DNA of 64,000 nt from Streptomyces blattellae (GCF_009709555.1 NZ_WJBG01000123.1:1-64000), one strand, 5' to 3'. Counted from the stretch's first letter, positions 40,780 through 49,557 are shown. Notes: a model not told the origin generated them from the sequence alone. Numbers and translations: made by a program.

Positions 40780-41599
40780 GGTAGTTGTCCTCCATGGTGG
40801 ACCGGATCATGTCGAGCGACATGAGCGGGGGCAGTGCTGCCGCCCGCAGCCGATCGTAAATCACCTTGTAGCGACTGACGTCGGCCGGTTCTTCGATGAG
40901 TTGGCCGTAGTCCGAGCCTTCCGTGTAGGCCACTTCTGATCCGTCCGGCAGAGTCAGGATTGTCAGCGAGCCACCCATCGCCTCGTGTCCGCCTTGGTCG
41001 AACGGCAGAACCTGCACGGTGATGTGGCGTTCCGTTGCCACATCGAGCAGTCGAGCCAACTGCTGCCGCATCACAGCATGACTGCCGATAGGGCGCCTCA
41101 GTACCGCCTCGTCCAGGATCACGCACAGCTCCGGTCGGTCGGCCGAACTCAAGTGCTCCTGCCGTCCCATTCGGGCAGCGACTCGCTCCTCCAACTGTTC
41201 TTCGCCGTCAAGCAGCGCGTCCAGACTGAGAACGGCCCGCGCGTAATCCTCCGTCTGCAACAGACCCGGCACCACATGCGCCGCGTACTGCCGGATGGCC
41301 ACCGCCCGCTCCGAGTACTCCATGAACTTCCGCGACCAGTCCGGAAACGCCTCCCGGTACACGTACGGCCACAGCTCCACCAGCAGATCATCCGCACCGA
41401 GCGCCATGTCCAGCGCCCGCGCCAGCTCCAGGGTCGGTTTCGCCCCGGACGCCCGCTCGATCTGGGTGATCCGGGTGCCCACCACGTGCGTCCTGGCGCC
41501 GAGTTCGGTCTGGGTCAGTCCGGCCGCCAAACGGAGCCGTCGCACCCGTGCGCCGAACAGCGCCGCCATCGACGTACTGGGATCAATTCCGTTGGCCAA
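40652..41599 (-). CDS. XRE-family HTH regulator with DUF5753 domain, extended C-terminus
   Basis: The 315-residue protein has an XRE helix-turn-helix (RRLRLAAGLTQTELGARTHVVGTRITQIERASG) and a DUF5753 domain (GLLQTEDYARAVL, EERVAARMGRQE, DEAVLRRPIGSHAVM, VQVLPFDQGGHEAMGG, SDYGQLIEEPADVSRYKVIYDRL). Family members normally end soon after the MIRSTMEDN stretch. Here the frame continues 49 residues (rich in Arg/Gly/Gln) into the DUF397 gene, suggesting loss of the original stop by a small indel. The start may be TTG 41599 (GGAAG nearby) or ATG 41569. Confidence 0.82.
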   Translation of the reverse strand: MANGIDPSTSMAALFGARVRRLRLAAGLTQTELGARTHVVGTRITQIERASGAKPTLELARALDMALGADDLLVELWPYVYREAFPDWSRKFMEYSERAVAIRQYAAHVVPGLLQTEDYARAVLSLDALLDGEEQLEERVAARMGRQEHLSSADRPELCVILDEAVLRRPIGSHAVMRQQLARLLDVATERHITVQVLPFDQGGHEAMGGSLTILTLPDGSEVAYTEGSDYGQLIEEPADVSRYKVIYDRLRAAALPPLMSLDMIRSTMEDNYRGANLPSRSERRRLAQEQLQQSGGGRLRGGGRRIPGGRRPGP

Positions 41600-41748
41600 A
41601 GCGTCACTTCCGTTCCTTACGGGTCGAAAAGTAAGGCTGCGTCACCTGTTGAGCGTAGGGCGGTCGGACGACTCTGGAGTGCGGAACGTGATGGCTCGCG
41701 CACATCGTGCGACATCTCCCTGCTCGACGGAGAAGGACGGAACACGCC

Positions 41749-42222
41749 GTGCTGACAGAAACGACCGTCCCGGCGGATGAACCGGGGCGTGGTGCCCTCA
41801 CCGACGCACAGAGCGAACTGCCGCCGCTTGTCGCACAGTTCGCGTCTTCTCCACGAGGTGCGCGACTGGCCCGGCGGCTCGCCGTACGGCGCATGGAGGA
41901 GTGGGGGTATCCGTCGCAGTCGGACGCGTCGTGCGCGGTCGCCCTCGTCGTCGCCGAACTCGCCGCGAACGCCGTGCGGCACGGCCGTGTGCCCGGACGG
42001 GACTTCGGCCTCCGACTCGCTCTCGACAGGGCGGCAGGCCTGGTTCGCGTCGAGGTCGCGGACGCGGCCACGGCGAAACGGCCACCCGCGGCCCCGCCTT
42101 CGTCGGCTCCTGAGGGCGAGTCGGGCCGAGGGCTGCTCCTGGTGGACGCCCTGGCCGTGCGCTGGGGTTCGGCGCCGCGTCACCCGCTGGGCAAAACGGT
42201 GTGGGCGGAGATGCCCGTCTGA
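41749..42222 (+). CDS. RsbW-like ATP-binding (HATPase_c) protein
   Basis: The 157-residue protein has the GHKL ATPase boxes: an N box VVAELAANAVRHGRVPGRDFGLRLAL, a G1 box VRVEVADAATAKRP and a G2-like GESGRGLLLVDALAVRWG. It resembles Streptomyces anti-sigma-regulatory serine kinases often encoded divergent from HTH/DUF397 pairs, as here. It may control a sigma factor by phosphorylating an anti-anti-sigma protein. GTG 41749 is chosen; the ribosome-binding site is weak. Confidence 0.83.
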   Translation: MLTETTVPADEPGRGALTDAQSELPPLVAQFASSPRGARLARRLAVRRMEEWGYPSQSDASCAVALVVAELAANAVRHGRVPGRDFGLRLALDRAAGLVRVEVADAATAKRPPAAPPSSAPEGESGRGLLLVDALAVRWGSAPRHPLGKTVWAEMPV

Positions 42223-42239
42223 GGGAACCGCGCGCGACC

Positions 42240-42527
42240 GCGGCGCTGACCGTACCGACCTCGGCGCGGTCGGCATGGCCTCGTGGACCGACTGCGCGAG
42301 GCTGTCGCCGTACTCGACGACGTACGCGTAAACCTGCCCGGCGTGCGGGTCCGACCGGGGGCTCGACGAGGCGTGGGCCGAGCCGGCCACCGAACAACTG
42401 GTGCGACCCTGCGGCGGGAGGTCCGCACGGGGCTGCGGGACGCCACCGCCCACTTCACACCTCGGGTAGGCGTCAACGGCTCATGGCTGGACCTGCCGGG
42501 AGAACCGGGCGGTTCGACGCGGCCCTG
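42240..42527 (+). pseudogene. Decayed coding remnant, perhaps methyltransferase-like
   Basis: Fragments in two frames read like one protein: RGLDEAWAEPATEQLVR, then after a shift near 42410 LRREVRTGLRDATAHFTPRVGVNGSW. The second recalls the C-terminal helix and strand of small SAM methyltransferases. No start codon or intact domain remains, and identification is weak. The rest of the gap to 42702 contains the promoter described next. Confidence 0.3.
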
Positions 42528-42575
42528 ACCGTCCGGCTCCGCGCACGACCTGCCCCCGCGGGCCGGGAGCCGTCG

Positions 42576-42648
42576 TACCGCGGTACCACGGGTACCCCCT
42601 CATTGCCCCCTCGGGTACCACGGTTTCCGGTCCGCCGACTCCTAGCGT
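42576..42648 (+). promoter_or_regulatory. GGTACC-box promoter of the GtrA-like gene
   Basis: TACCGCGGTACC (42576-42587), GGGTACCA (42613-42620, 37 bases on) and TAGCGT (42643-42648, 30 bases on) match the promoter at 44040-44112 in sequence and in spacing. Downstream AAGCCC and AGGGG are also shared. The boxes look like paired operator sites with TAGCGT as the -10. Confidence 0.65.
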
Positions 42649-42702
42649 GACAGGAGATGAAGCCCAGGAGGGGAGATCGCTCCCCTGACGCAGGGGGAGA
42701 CG

Positions 42703-43413
42703 ATGATCGGGTCACAGCGCACTGAGCCGAGCCGGACCGACGGCGACGCGCGTCCGGCGCCGGGCGCTCTCGGCCCCCTCGCCTCCTTCGCCCGGTTCGT
42801 CCTGTGCGGTGGCGGAGTCACCGTCGCCGCCAGTGCCGTGCTGCCGTGGGCGGCCGAGCTGATGCCCATGGCCGTGGCGAACGCGCTGATCACAGTCGTC
42901 ACGACCCTTCTGTGCACGGAACTCCACGCACGCATCACCTTCCGGACCGGGCAGCGTGCCGGATGGCGCCAGCACCTGGAGTCCGCGGGAACGGCCACCG
43001 CCGCGTATGCGGTGACCACCACCGCGATGCTCGTACTCGACGCGCTGCAGCCGTCCGCCGGGGCGCTCTGGCAGCAGGCCGTCTACCTCGGCGCCTCCGG
43101 TCTCGCCGGAATCGGACGCTTCCTGCTGCTGCGCCTGGTCGTCTTCGCCGACCGCCGGAAGACCACCGAGGCGCGGGCGCAGAGCCCGCTCCGCGTGACG
43201 AACGGCCTCGGCGCGCTGACGCTGACCGGTTCCGGCATCGACAAGACGCCCGCCGAAGCCGGCGTCGCGCTGTCCACCAGGTCAGCCCGCTGGTGCGGTA
43301 CCTCAGCCCGCCTGCTGCGTGTGCCGGGCCGGTACTCGACTTCGAGGACGATGAGCCTGGCTACGAGCGCACCGGTCGCCTCCGCCGGCGTGACGTGCCC
43401 GGTGCCGGGCTGA
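42703..43413 (+). CDS. GtrA-like four-helix membrane protein with long tail
   Basis: The 236-residue protein has four membrane segments (SFARFVLCGGGVTVAASAVL, ANALITVVTTLLCTELHARI, TATAAYAVTTTAMLVLDAL, QAVYLGASGLAGIGRFLLLRLVVF), ending with the RF...R.vvF pattern of GtrA proteins, which flip or handle polyprenyl-linked sugars. After residue 165 comes a tail of about 70 residues with no hydrophobic segment and no recognised motif, possibly a read-through of former non-coding DNA. It starts at ATG 42703 with GGGGGAG upstream. Its promoter matches that of the ABC transporter. Confidence 0.72.
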   Translation: MIGSQRTEPSRTDGDARPAPGALGPLASFARFVLCGGGVTVAASAVLPWAAELMPMAVANALITVVTTLLCTELHARITFRTGQRAGWRQHLESAGTATAAYAVTTTAMLVLDALQPSAGALWQQAVYLGASGLAGIGRFLLLRLVVFADRRKTTEARAQSPLRVTNGLGALTLTGSGIDKTPAEAGVALSTRSARWCGTSARLLRVPGRYSTSRTMSLATSAPVASAGVTCPVPG

Positions 43414-43466
43414 CCGGACCGGACCGCGGGGCCGTGCCGGGGACCCCGCCGACTCGCGTTCGGGTG

Positions 43467-43514
43467 GCCGGTGCCGGTGCCGGTGCCGGTGTCGGTGTCG
43501 GTGTCGGTGTCGGT
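43467..43514. repeat. 6-bp tandem repeat, eight copies
   Basis: Four GCCGGT units (43467-43490) followed by four GTCGGT units (43491-43514) run just past the GtrA-like gene. No gene is supported between 43414 and 44039. Confidence 0.9.
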
Positions 43515-43602
43515 GTGGACAAAGGGTCCTGGACGCCGGGGACCACCTGAGGCCGCGGGTGGTGTCGACGGGTGGCTGAGGCCGCGGGCCGTCGGTATGT
43601 GG

Positions 43603-43653
43603 TGCGCGGAGTGTGACAGTTTTCTGATTCTGAGAACCGTCACACTCCGCGCA
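43603..43653. terminator. 15-bp perfect stem hairpin
   Basis: TGCGCGGAGTGTGAC (43603-43617) pairs perfectly with GTCACACTCCGCGCA (43639-43653). The stem can extend inwards with GTT/AAC and wobble pairs, leaving a small AT-rich loop that contains TGATTCTGA. It is less GC-rich in the loop than the surroundings and could terminate transcription from the GtrA-like gene. Confidence 0.6.
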
Positions 43654-43882
43654 CGGGTGGTCCGGCACCGCTGGAGTAACCAATAGCGCTCGCGTCGAAC
43701 GGGGTCCTCACACGTCGCGACGGCGCGGAAGACGATGATGCGTGCGGCAGCCGCGGGCCGGGGGCCGGGAAACGGGCGCCCGGCCGTTCCCGCGCAGGAG
43801 CCGGACCTGTCATCACGGCCGCACAAGTCGCAGGTCAGCGGGGAGTAACGAGCATCCGTGACAGGTCCTTCTCCGGTCACCA

Positions 43883-43944
43883 CATGGTGGGAGGCACCCT
43901 GCACCGCCCTGCTCGCCGCATGGTGGGGGGCACCCTGCACCGCC
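43883..43944. repeat. 26-bp direct duplication, period 36
   Basis: CATGGTGGGAGGCACCCTGC plus ACCGCC occurs at 43883-43908 and again, with one change, at 43919-43944. No coding or regulatory role is apparent. Confidence 0.75.
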
Positions 43945-44039
43945 GTTCACGAGGGCCGGGCGCGCTGCGCCGTTTCCCGGGCGCGGCCGGCCGCGGCGAG
44001 CGAGGGCCGGGGCCGGTACCGGCGCTTCATTTCAGGTGG

Positions 44040-44112
44040 TACCGCGGTACCACCGCCCCCGCACCATTGCTCTCCTGGGTACCAGGATTCGAGGTCGCGG
44101 AACTCATAGCGT
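44040..44112 (+). promoter_or_regulatory. GGTACC-box promoter of the ABC transporter
   Basis: TACCGCGGTACC (44040-44051), GGGTACCA (44077-44084) and TAGCGT (44107-44112) repeat the spacing (37 and 30 bases) of the promoter at 42576. With the preceding GG the first box becomes GGTACCGCGGTACC, a 14-base palindrome. An extra CCGGTACCGG lies at 44013-44022. Confidence 0.65.
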
Positions 44113-44169
44113 TTGTGGTGCGGAAGACGAAGCCCGGTAGGGGCCCTTAACGAACGCGAGGTAGCGACC

Positions 44170-45105
44170 ATGATCGAGGCACAGCAGCTGACGAAGCGGT
44201 ACGGCGAGAAGACGGCGGTCGACCGCCTGGACTTCGTCGTCAAGCCCGGCACCGTCACCGGATTCCTCGGACCGAACGGCGCCGGCAAGTCGACCACCAT
44301 GCGGATGATCGTCGGACTGGACGCGCCGTCCAGCGGCAGTGTGAAGGTCAACGGCAAGCGCTACGACCGGCACTCGGCGCCGTTGCAGGAGATCGGCGCG
44401 CTCCTGGAGGCCAAGTCGATCCATCCGGGCCGGTCCGCGTTCGACCACCTGATGGCGCAGGCCCACACCCACGGCATTCCGCGCCGCCGGGTGGAGGAGG
44501 TCATCGAGCTGACCGGGCTGCAGGCGGTGGCCAAGAAGCGCGCCGGCGCCTTCTCGCTCGGCATGGGCCAGCGGCTGGGTATCGCCGGGGCGCTGCTGGG
44601 TGATCCCGCCACCGTCATGCTCGACGAACCGGTCAACGGTCTGGACCCCGACGGTGTGCTGTGGATCCGCAACCTGCTCACCGGACTTGCCCAAGAGGGC
44701 CGTACCGTCTTCGTCTCCTCCCACCTCATGAGTGAGATGGCGCTGGTCGCGGACCACCTGATCATCGTCGGACGCGGACGTCTGCTGGCCGACACCACCG
44801 TGCAGGACCTGGTGCGCAAGCACGGCGGCGACGCCGTGACCGTGGCCAGCGGCCAGCCCGCCCGCCTGCGCGAGATCCTCTCCGGCCCCGGCGTCGAGAT
44901 CAGCGGTGAGATCGGCTCCGAGCACCTGCACGTGAGCGGCCTGTCCGCGCGTGCCATCGGCCTCAAGGCCGCCGAGTACGGCATCCCCCTGTTCGAGCTC
45001 GGCTCCAGGACCGTCTCCCTGGAGCAGGCGTTCATGGAACTCACCCACGACGCCGTCGAGTACCACGGCGCCACCATCACCGACACCCTTGGGAGTGCAG
45101 CATGA
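44170..45105 (+). CDS. ABC transporter ATP-binding protein
   Basis: The 311-residue protein has Walker A GPNGAGKST (residues 34-42), Q-loop region EIGALLEAKSIHPG, a signature FSLGMGQRLGIAGALL (LSGGQ variant) and Walker B VMLDEPVNGLDPDG with a downstream switch His in VSSHLMSEM. It powers the permease encoded next, probably exporting a drug, peptide or lipid. ATG 44170 follows GAGG. The ATGA overlap with the permease and the GGTACC promoter define the operon; a sensor kinase gene follows. Confidence 0.9.
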   Translation: MIEAQQLTKRYGEKTAVDRLDFVVKPGTVTGFLGPNGAGKSTTMRMIVGLDAPSSGSVKVNGKRYDRHSAPLQEIGALLEAKSIHPGRSAFDHLMAQAHTHGIPRRRVEEVIELTGLQAVAKKRAGAFSLGMGQRLGIAGALLGDPATVMLDEPVNGLDPDGVLWIRNLLTGLAQEGRTVFVSSHLMSEMALVADHLIIVGRGRLLADTTVQDLVRKHGGDAVTVASGQPARLREILSGPGVEISGEIGSEHLHVSGLSARAIGLKAAEYGIPLFELGSRTVSLEQAFMELTHDAVEYHGATITDTLGSAA

Positions 45106-45971
45106 CCACGATGACCGCGACCCACAGCACGCCGCAGAACACGACCCACACCACGACCGAGACCTCGCCCGCGGCCCCACAGCACGCACGTCCGCGGTAC
45201 AAGGTCACCGGCCTCAGGGTCCTGCGCTCGGAGTGGTCCAAGCTATGGACGCTCCGCTCCACCTGGATCACCCTGGGCCTGGGTCTGGCGTTCGTGATCG
45301 CCTTCGGCGTCATCGCCGCCTCACAGTACGAATCCGGCGGTGGCCCCAACGACGACCTGAGCGACAGCACCGCCCTGGGCCTCTCCCTGTTCGGCCTGGC
45401 CTTCGCGCAGCTGGCGATCGGCATCCTGGGCGTGCTGGTCACCGCCGGTGAGTACTCCACCGGCATGATCCGCTCCACACTCGCCGCGGTCCCGCGCCGA
45501 CTGCCGGTGCTGTGGTCGAAGTCGGCGGTGTTCGGCGCGGTCGCCCTCGCCGTCGGTACCATCGGCGCCTTCGTCACCTTCCCGATCGTGAGCGAGCTGG
45601 TGTCCGGCACGGCGGCGGAACTCTCGCTGTCCGACGACGGCGTCCTGCGCGGCCTGCTGGGCGCCGGCCTGTACCTCGGCCTGATCGCCGTCATCGGTAC
45701 CGCGCTGGGTGCGCTGTTCCGCTCCGTCGCGGGCGGTATCGCCGTCCTGGTCGGCGTGCTGCTGCTGGTGCCCGGCCTGACCTCGCTGCTGCCCAACTCG
45801 TGGGAGGACGAGGTCAGCAAGTACCTGCCCAGCAGCGCGGGTGAGTCGATGTACGCGCTGACCCACGACGCGGCTACCCTTTCGCCCACCGCCGGCCTCC
45901 TGGTCCTGCTCGGCTGGACGGCGCTCGCACTGGCGGGTGCCGCGTACCGTCTGAAGCGTACGGACGTGTGA
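45102..45971 (+). CDS. ABC-2-type transporter permease
   Basis: The 289-residue protein begins with a cytoplasmic arm (TGLRVLRSEWSKLWTLRSTW, the family's SEW-KL motif) and has six membrane segments, for example ITLGLGLAFVIAFGVIAAS, LFGLAFAQLAIGILGVLVTAGEYSTGMIRSTLAAVP, AVALAVGTIGAFVTFP, GLYLGLIAVIGTALGALFRS, AGGIAVLVGVLLLVPGLTSLLP and LLVLLGWTALALAGAAYRL. It is the membrane half of the exporter. It overlaps the ATPase gene by four bases. Confidence 0.88.
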   Translation: MTTMTATHSTPQNTTHTTTETSPAAPQHARPRYKVTGLRVLRSEWSKLWTLRSTWITLGLGLAFVIAFGVIAASQYESGGGPNDDLSDSTALGLSLFGLAFAQLAIGILGVLVTAGEYSTGMIRSTLAAVPRRLPVLWSKSAVFGAVALAVGTIGAFVTFPIVSELVSGTAAELSLSDDGVLRGLLGAGLYLGLIAVIGTALGALFRSVAGGIAVLVGVLLLVPGLTSLLPNSWEDEVSKYLPSSAGESMYALTHDAATLSPTAGLLVLLGWTALALAGAAYRLKRTDV

Positions 45972-46081
45972 CGCGACCCCTCCGCACGGGCGGCGCGGTA
46001 CCGACCTGGTCGGCGACCGTGCCGCCCGGCCGCTTTGGGTCAGGTTGAGCAATGTTGAGCCACGATGGACAGGTGACAGCC

Positions 46082-47437
46082 ATGAGCACGGACGACACCG
46101 CCCTGCCGGAGACGGTCTCCTACCCGTCACCGGCAGGAACAGCGGCCACCTGGGACCACCCGGTGGTCAGACGGGTCTCCCAGATCAGACAGCGCCTCAG
46201 GGAGATCGACCGGAAGCATCCGCGACTGCTGGACGCAGGTCTGCTCGTCGTCCTGATTCCCTGGCTGTGCGTGCCCGACCTGGTGTACCAGGAAAACCTG
46301 CGGGACAGCGGCGAGTTCTCCTTCACCCACCTGCCCTGGCCGTGGCTGGTCGTCCTGCAGGCGGGACAGCTGCTGCCCTTGCTGTGGCGGCGCAGAAGGC
46401 CGGGTCTGGCCTTCGCCGTGATCGCCGCGGTGTTCATCGTCCAGTGCGTCCTGGGTGTCTGGCTGCGGGTCGGCGTGGCCGTGCTGATCGCCCTCGCCAA
46501 CCTCGCGCTGCGCGGCCGGCCACGCCAACTGCCCGTGGCCTCCGCCGTGCTGGTGGTGCCCATGGTGCTGATCGTCCTGCGGTTGCCGGACGAGGTGTCG
46601 ATCGTGGACGGGCTGTTCTTCCTGTGCACCACCATCATCGCCGCGGCCGCGCTGGGTCTCTTCGTCCGCGTCCGCCGAGCCCATGTCGCAGCCCTGCACG
46701 ACCGCGCGGCCCGCCTGGAGATCGAACGCGACCAGCGCAGTCAGCTGGCCGCCGCCGCCGAGCGCACCCGGGTCGCCCGCGAGATGCACGACATCGTCGG
46801 CCACAACCTCTCCGTCATGATCACTCTCGCCGACGGCGGCGCACGGGCGGCCGACATGACCCCCGAACGCGGCAAGCAGGCCCTGCTCATGATCGGTGAC
46901 ACCGGGCGCCAGGCACTGGGCGAACTGCGCCGCACGCTCGGCATACTCCGCGACAGCCATCACGACCCCGACGCCACCCAGCTCAGCCCACAGCCCCGCA
47001 TCGTGGACATCAGCGCGCTGTGCGCCCGTATCCGCGCCGCCGGTCCCAACGTCGTCTACCGCACCAGTGGCCAGTTGGACAACCCGGACCGCGGTGTCCA
47101 GTTGACCGTATATCGTATTGTCCAGGAAGCGCTCACCAACGCCCTCAAGCACGCAGGCAACGACACGCGGATCGACGTTACGGTGACAGCTGAGGACATG
47201 GAACTGCGCATCGAAGTCCAGGACACCGGCCCGGGTGCGGGATCCACCCCGCCCGGATCGCCCCACGGCCACGGACAAGGTCTCACCGGCATGAGAGAAC
47301 GCGCAGCCCTCTACAACGGGACCGTCACCGCGGGACCCGTCCCCGGCGGAGGATGGGGGGTGCGGGCCGTCCTCGACCTCACTCCGCTCACCGGTCTTTC
47401 CCACACTTCCACTTCCCGCGCGGGCGGTGTGGCTTGA
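46082..47437 (+). CDS. NarL/LiaS-type sensor histidine kinase
   Basis: The protein of about 451 residues has five or six N-terminal membrane segments (residues 50-205), a HisKA_3 dimerisation helix with the phospho-acceptor His in [23 protein letters not shown], and a C-terminal HATPase ([46 protein letters not shown]). It probably senses the membrane or a drug and phosphorylates the next protein. ATG 46082 is chosen; TTG 46052 is an in-frame alternative. It overlaps the regulator gene (TTGA). Confidence 0.9.
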   Translation: MSTDDTALPETVSYPSPAGTAATWDHPVVRRVSQIRQRLREIDRKHPRLLDAGLLVVLIPWLCVPDLVYQENLRDSGEFSFTHLPWPWLVVLQAGQLLPLLWRRRRPGLAFAVIAAVFIVQCVLGVWLRVGVAVLIALANLALRGRPRQLPVASAVLVVPMVLIVLRLPDEVSIVDGLFFLCTTIIAAAALGLFVRVRRAHVAALHDRAARLEIERDQRSQLAAAAERTRVAREMHDIVGHNLSVMITLADGGARAADMTPERGKQALLMIGDTGRQALGELRRTLGILRDSHHDPDATQLSPQPRIVDISALCARIRAAGPNVVYRTSGQLDNPDRGVQLTVYRIVQEALTNALKHAGNDTRIDVTVTAEDMELRIEVQDTGPGAGSTPPGSPHGHGQGLTGMRERAALYNGTVTAGPVPGGGWGVRAVLDLTPLTGLSHTSTSRAGGVA

Positions 47438-48111
47438 CCACCGTGCTCATCGTGGACGACCAGGCACTGCAGCGCTTCGGCTTCCGGCTGCTCCTCGAAA
47501 GCTCCCCCGACACCGAGGTCGTCGGTGAGGCGGAACACGGCGGCGAAGCCGTCCGCATGGCCGCCGAGCTCCGCCCGGACGTGATCCTCATGGACATCCG
47601 GATGCCCGGCATGGACGGCATCGAGGCCACCCGCCGCGTCGTCGCCTCCGGGGGCCGCTCCCGCGTCCTCGTCCTGACCACGTTCGACCTGGACGAGTAC
47701 GCGCACGCGGCGCTGCGCGCGGGAGCCAGCGGCTTCCTCCTCAAGGACGCCCAGCCGGACGAACTCCTGGCCGGGATCCGCGCGGTCGCGGGGGGCGACG
47801 CCGTCATCGCCCCGGCACTCACCCGCCGGCTGCTGGACGCCTACGCCCAGCACCTGCCCCACGCGTCGCCGAACCGCGCCCCGGATGACGACCCCAGGGT
47901 TCGTTCGCTGACCGAACGCGAGCGTGAGATCTTCGTCGCCATCGGTCAGGGCTGGACCAACGGTGAGATAGCCGAGCGTCTCGTGCTGTCCGAGTCCACC
48001 GTGAAGACGTATGTGGGCCGTGTCCTGGCGAAGCTGGACGCCCGCGACCGCATCCAGGCCGTCATCCTCGCCTACGACTTGGGGCTCGCCCGCCCGAGCG
48101 CCCCCGACTGA
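47434..48111 (+). CDS. NarL/FixJ-family response regulator
   Basis: The 225-residue protein has a receiver domain ([19 protein letters not shown], phospho-acceptor Asp54 in [15 protein letters not shown] in [14 protein letters not shown]) and a LuxR-type HTH ([43 protein letters not shown]). It is coupled to the kinase by TTGA at 47434; GTG 47443 is an alternative start. It is the obvious candidate to bind the GGTACC boxes before the ABC and GtrA-like genes. It is followed within 25 bases by an 8-bp repeat array, where element remnants begin. Confidence 0.9.
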   Translation: MTTVLIVDDQALQRFGFRLLLESSPDTEVVGEAEHGGEAVRMAAELRPDVILMDIRMPGMDGIEATRRVVASGGRSRVLVLTTFDLDEYAHAALRAGASGFLLKDAQPDELLAGIRAVAGGDAVIAPALTRRLLDAYAQHLPHASPNRAPDDDPRVRSLTEREREIFVAIGQGWTNGEIAERLVLSESTVKTYVGRVLAKLDARDRIQAVILAYDLGLARPSAPD

Positions 48112-48135
48112 CCCGCGGGAGACCTGCGACGCCTG

Positions 48136-48199
48136 CCTGCACGCCTGCACGCCTGCACGCCTGCACGCCTGCACGCCTGCACGCCTGCACGCCTGCACG
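48136..48199. repeat. 8-bp tandem repeat, eight copies
   Basis: CCTGCACG repeats eight times without change. The array lies between the response-regulator stop and the first recognisable codons of the DUF2637 remnant, so it marks the chromosome/element boundary. Confidence 0.92.
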
Positions 48200-48990
48200 C
48201 CGACGACGAGCGTCGGGCGTTCCTCTGCACGGCCCCCCTCGACGGCATGTCGAAGACGATGCGGGTGCTCACCCTGGTCACCTGCGGGCTCAATATCGCC
48301 GCCGGACACGACGTGTGGGCCAAGGTCGCGCACGGCACGATGCCGCTGCTGTGGGTGGTGTTCTGCGAGATCGGCGCGCACATCTACGCCGTCCGGATCG
48401 GCGCCGCGACCGGCTGCCGTATGGAAAAGATCCGGTTCTCTCGCTGGTTCCTGGCCCCGCTGTCCACGTTCGCGCTGTGGCGGCGCATGACGCTGTGGGA
48501 GGTCACCTCCTACAGCCGGGCGCTCGCCTGCGAGCGGGAACGGCTGTTGGCACGTGCAGACCTGCACGAGCGGTACGGCTGGAAGTGGCGTTGGAAGACC
48601 CCGCGGCGCGAGCGCGTGATGCTGCGCACCGGAGAACTCACCCCCGCCGGCGACGACGTGCCAGTCAGCCCGAAGCCGGAGCAGGCACCCGAGAAGCCGA
48701 AGAGCGAGGCACCGAAGCCGCCGCGCATGCGGCCGACGACGGGCAAGACCAAGACGGCGCAGCGCACGACCGCCGAACTGCTCGCCGAGGCGCGCACGGT
48801 CACGGCCGACTGGACGGACGCCCAGATCAACGCCGAGGCACTGCGCAAGGAACTGCACTGCGGCTCGCGTCCCGCCCGGCAGGTGCGTGACGCCCTGCTC
48901 GCCGAGCGGGCCAGCGGGCGCGTCCTGCACCCCGTCGACAACCCCGAGCCGGACGCGTCCGGCGACGGCGCCGAGGGGGTGGCAGCGTGA
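48197..48990 (+). pseudogene. 5'-truncated DUF2637 (Spd-like) gene of an integrative element
   Basis: The frame HADDERRAFLCTAPLDG, then MSKTMRVLTLVTCGLNIAAGHDVWAK and LLWVVFCEIGAHIYAVRI belongs to the DUF2637 membrane proteins of pSAM2-like actinomycete integrative and conjugative elements (intermycelial spread). The C-terminal part is intact (KTAQRTTAELLAEARTVTADWTDAQINAEALRKELHCGSRPARQVRDALL). The N-terminal membrane segments are missing, and recognisable coding starts right at the 8-bp array. ATG 48247 could start a shortened 247-residue protein. It overlaps the GGDEF remnant by four bases. Confidence 0.68.
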
Positions 48991-49264
48991 ACACGCCGAC
49001 CACGGCTTTGCTGTCCGCGCTGCCGCTCGCCGCCGGGTGGGCGGTCCATGTGCGGTGGCTGCGAGGCTGCCTGGACACCGCCCGGCGTGACCCGCTCACC
49101 GGGTTACGGACCCGCGACGGCTTCACCCGCCGCGCCACGGCCCTGCTGAAGGACCCGCGCGCCGTCGTGGTGCTGGCCGACGTCGACAAGTTCAAGCACA
49201 TCAACGACACCCACGGGCACGGGGCCGGTCCGGGGTTGCCGGGCGGCTCGGGGGCGATGAGTTC
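48987..49264 (+). pseudogene. GGDEF-domain gene with internal deletion and truncation
   Basis: The frame from GTG 48987 reads CLDTARRDPLTGLRTRDGFTRRA, VVVLADVDKFKHINDTHGHGAG, the start of a GGDEF domain of the type carried by integrative elements. It then loses register. The motif itself, VAGRLGGDEF, is still present at 49235-49264 in another frame, so some 15-20 codons between HGHGAG and the motif have been deleted with a frameshift. Everything after the motif is gone. The open frame runs on to 49361 but encodes a nonsense tail. Confidence 0.65.
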
Positions 49265-49519
49265 TTCTCTGAACCAAGAAATGCCGCGGGTAGGGGCGCC
49301 GTCGCGAGCGCCGCGATACCGCCGCCCGGACCAGGGGAATCTCTTGGTGATCGAGCGATGATCGGTCGTGGCGACGGACCCGCAAGGGCGGTTTGCCGTC
49401 GGGAGGCTGAGTAGTGCCGTTACTCGCTACCACTGGGTGCTCTGGTACTTCCGCCGAAACGATCGAAACCTGACGGGGCGCACATGCCCCACGCTTCCGA
49501 ATCCCGGGCCGAGACGTAT
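49265..49519. other. Unassigned DNA between the GGDEF remnant and the reductase
   Basis: No convincing gene, repeat or tRNA is visible. It probably consists of fused ends of lost mobile elements. Confidence 0.5.
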
Positions 49520-49550
49520 TTGCGTCAGAGCGCACTCCAACTCCTAGGTT
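49520..49550 (+). promoter_or_regulatory. MerR-type promoter with 19-bp spacer
   Basis: TTGCGT (49520-49525) and TAGGTT (49545-49550) are separated by 19 bases instead of 17, and the spacer holds GCGCACTCCAACTCC. Long spacers with such sites are the mark of promoters activated by MerR-family regulators. The -10 ends seven bases before the ATG, so the mRNA may be leaderless. Confidence 0.55.
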
Positions 49551-49557
49551 CCGAAGC

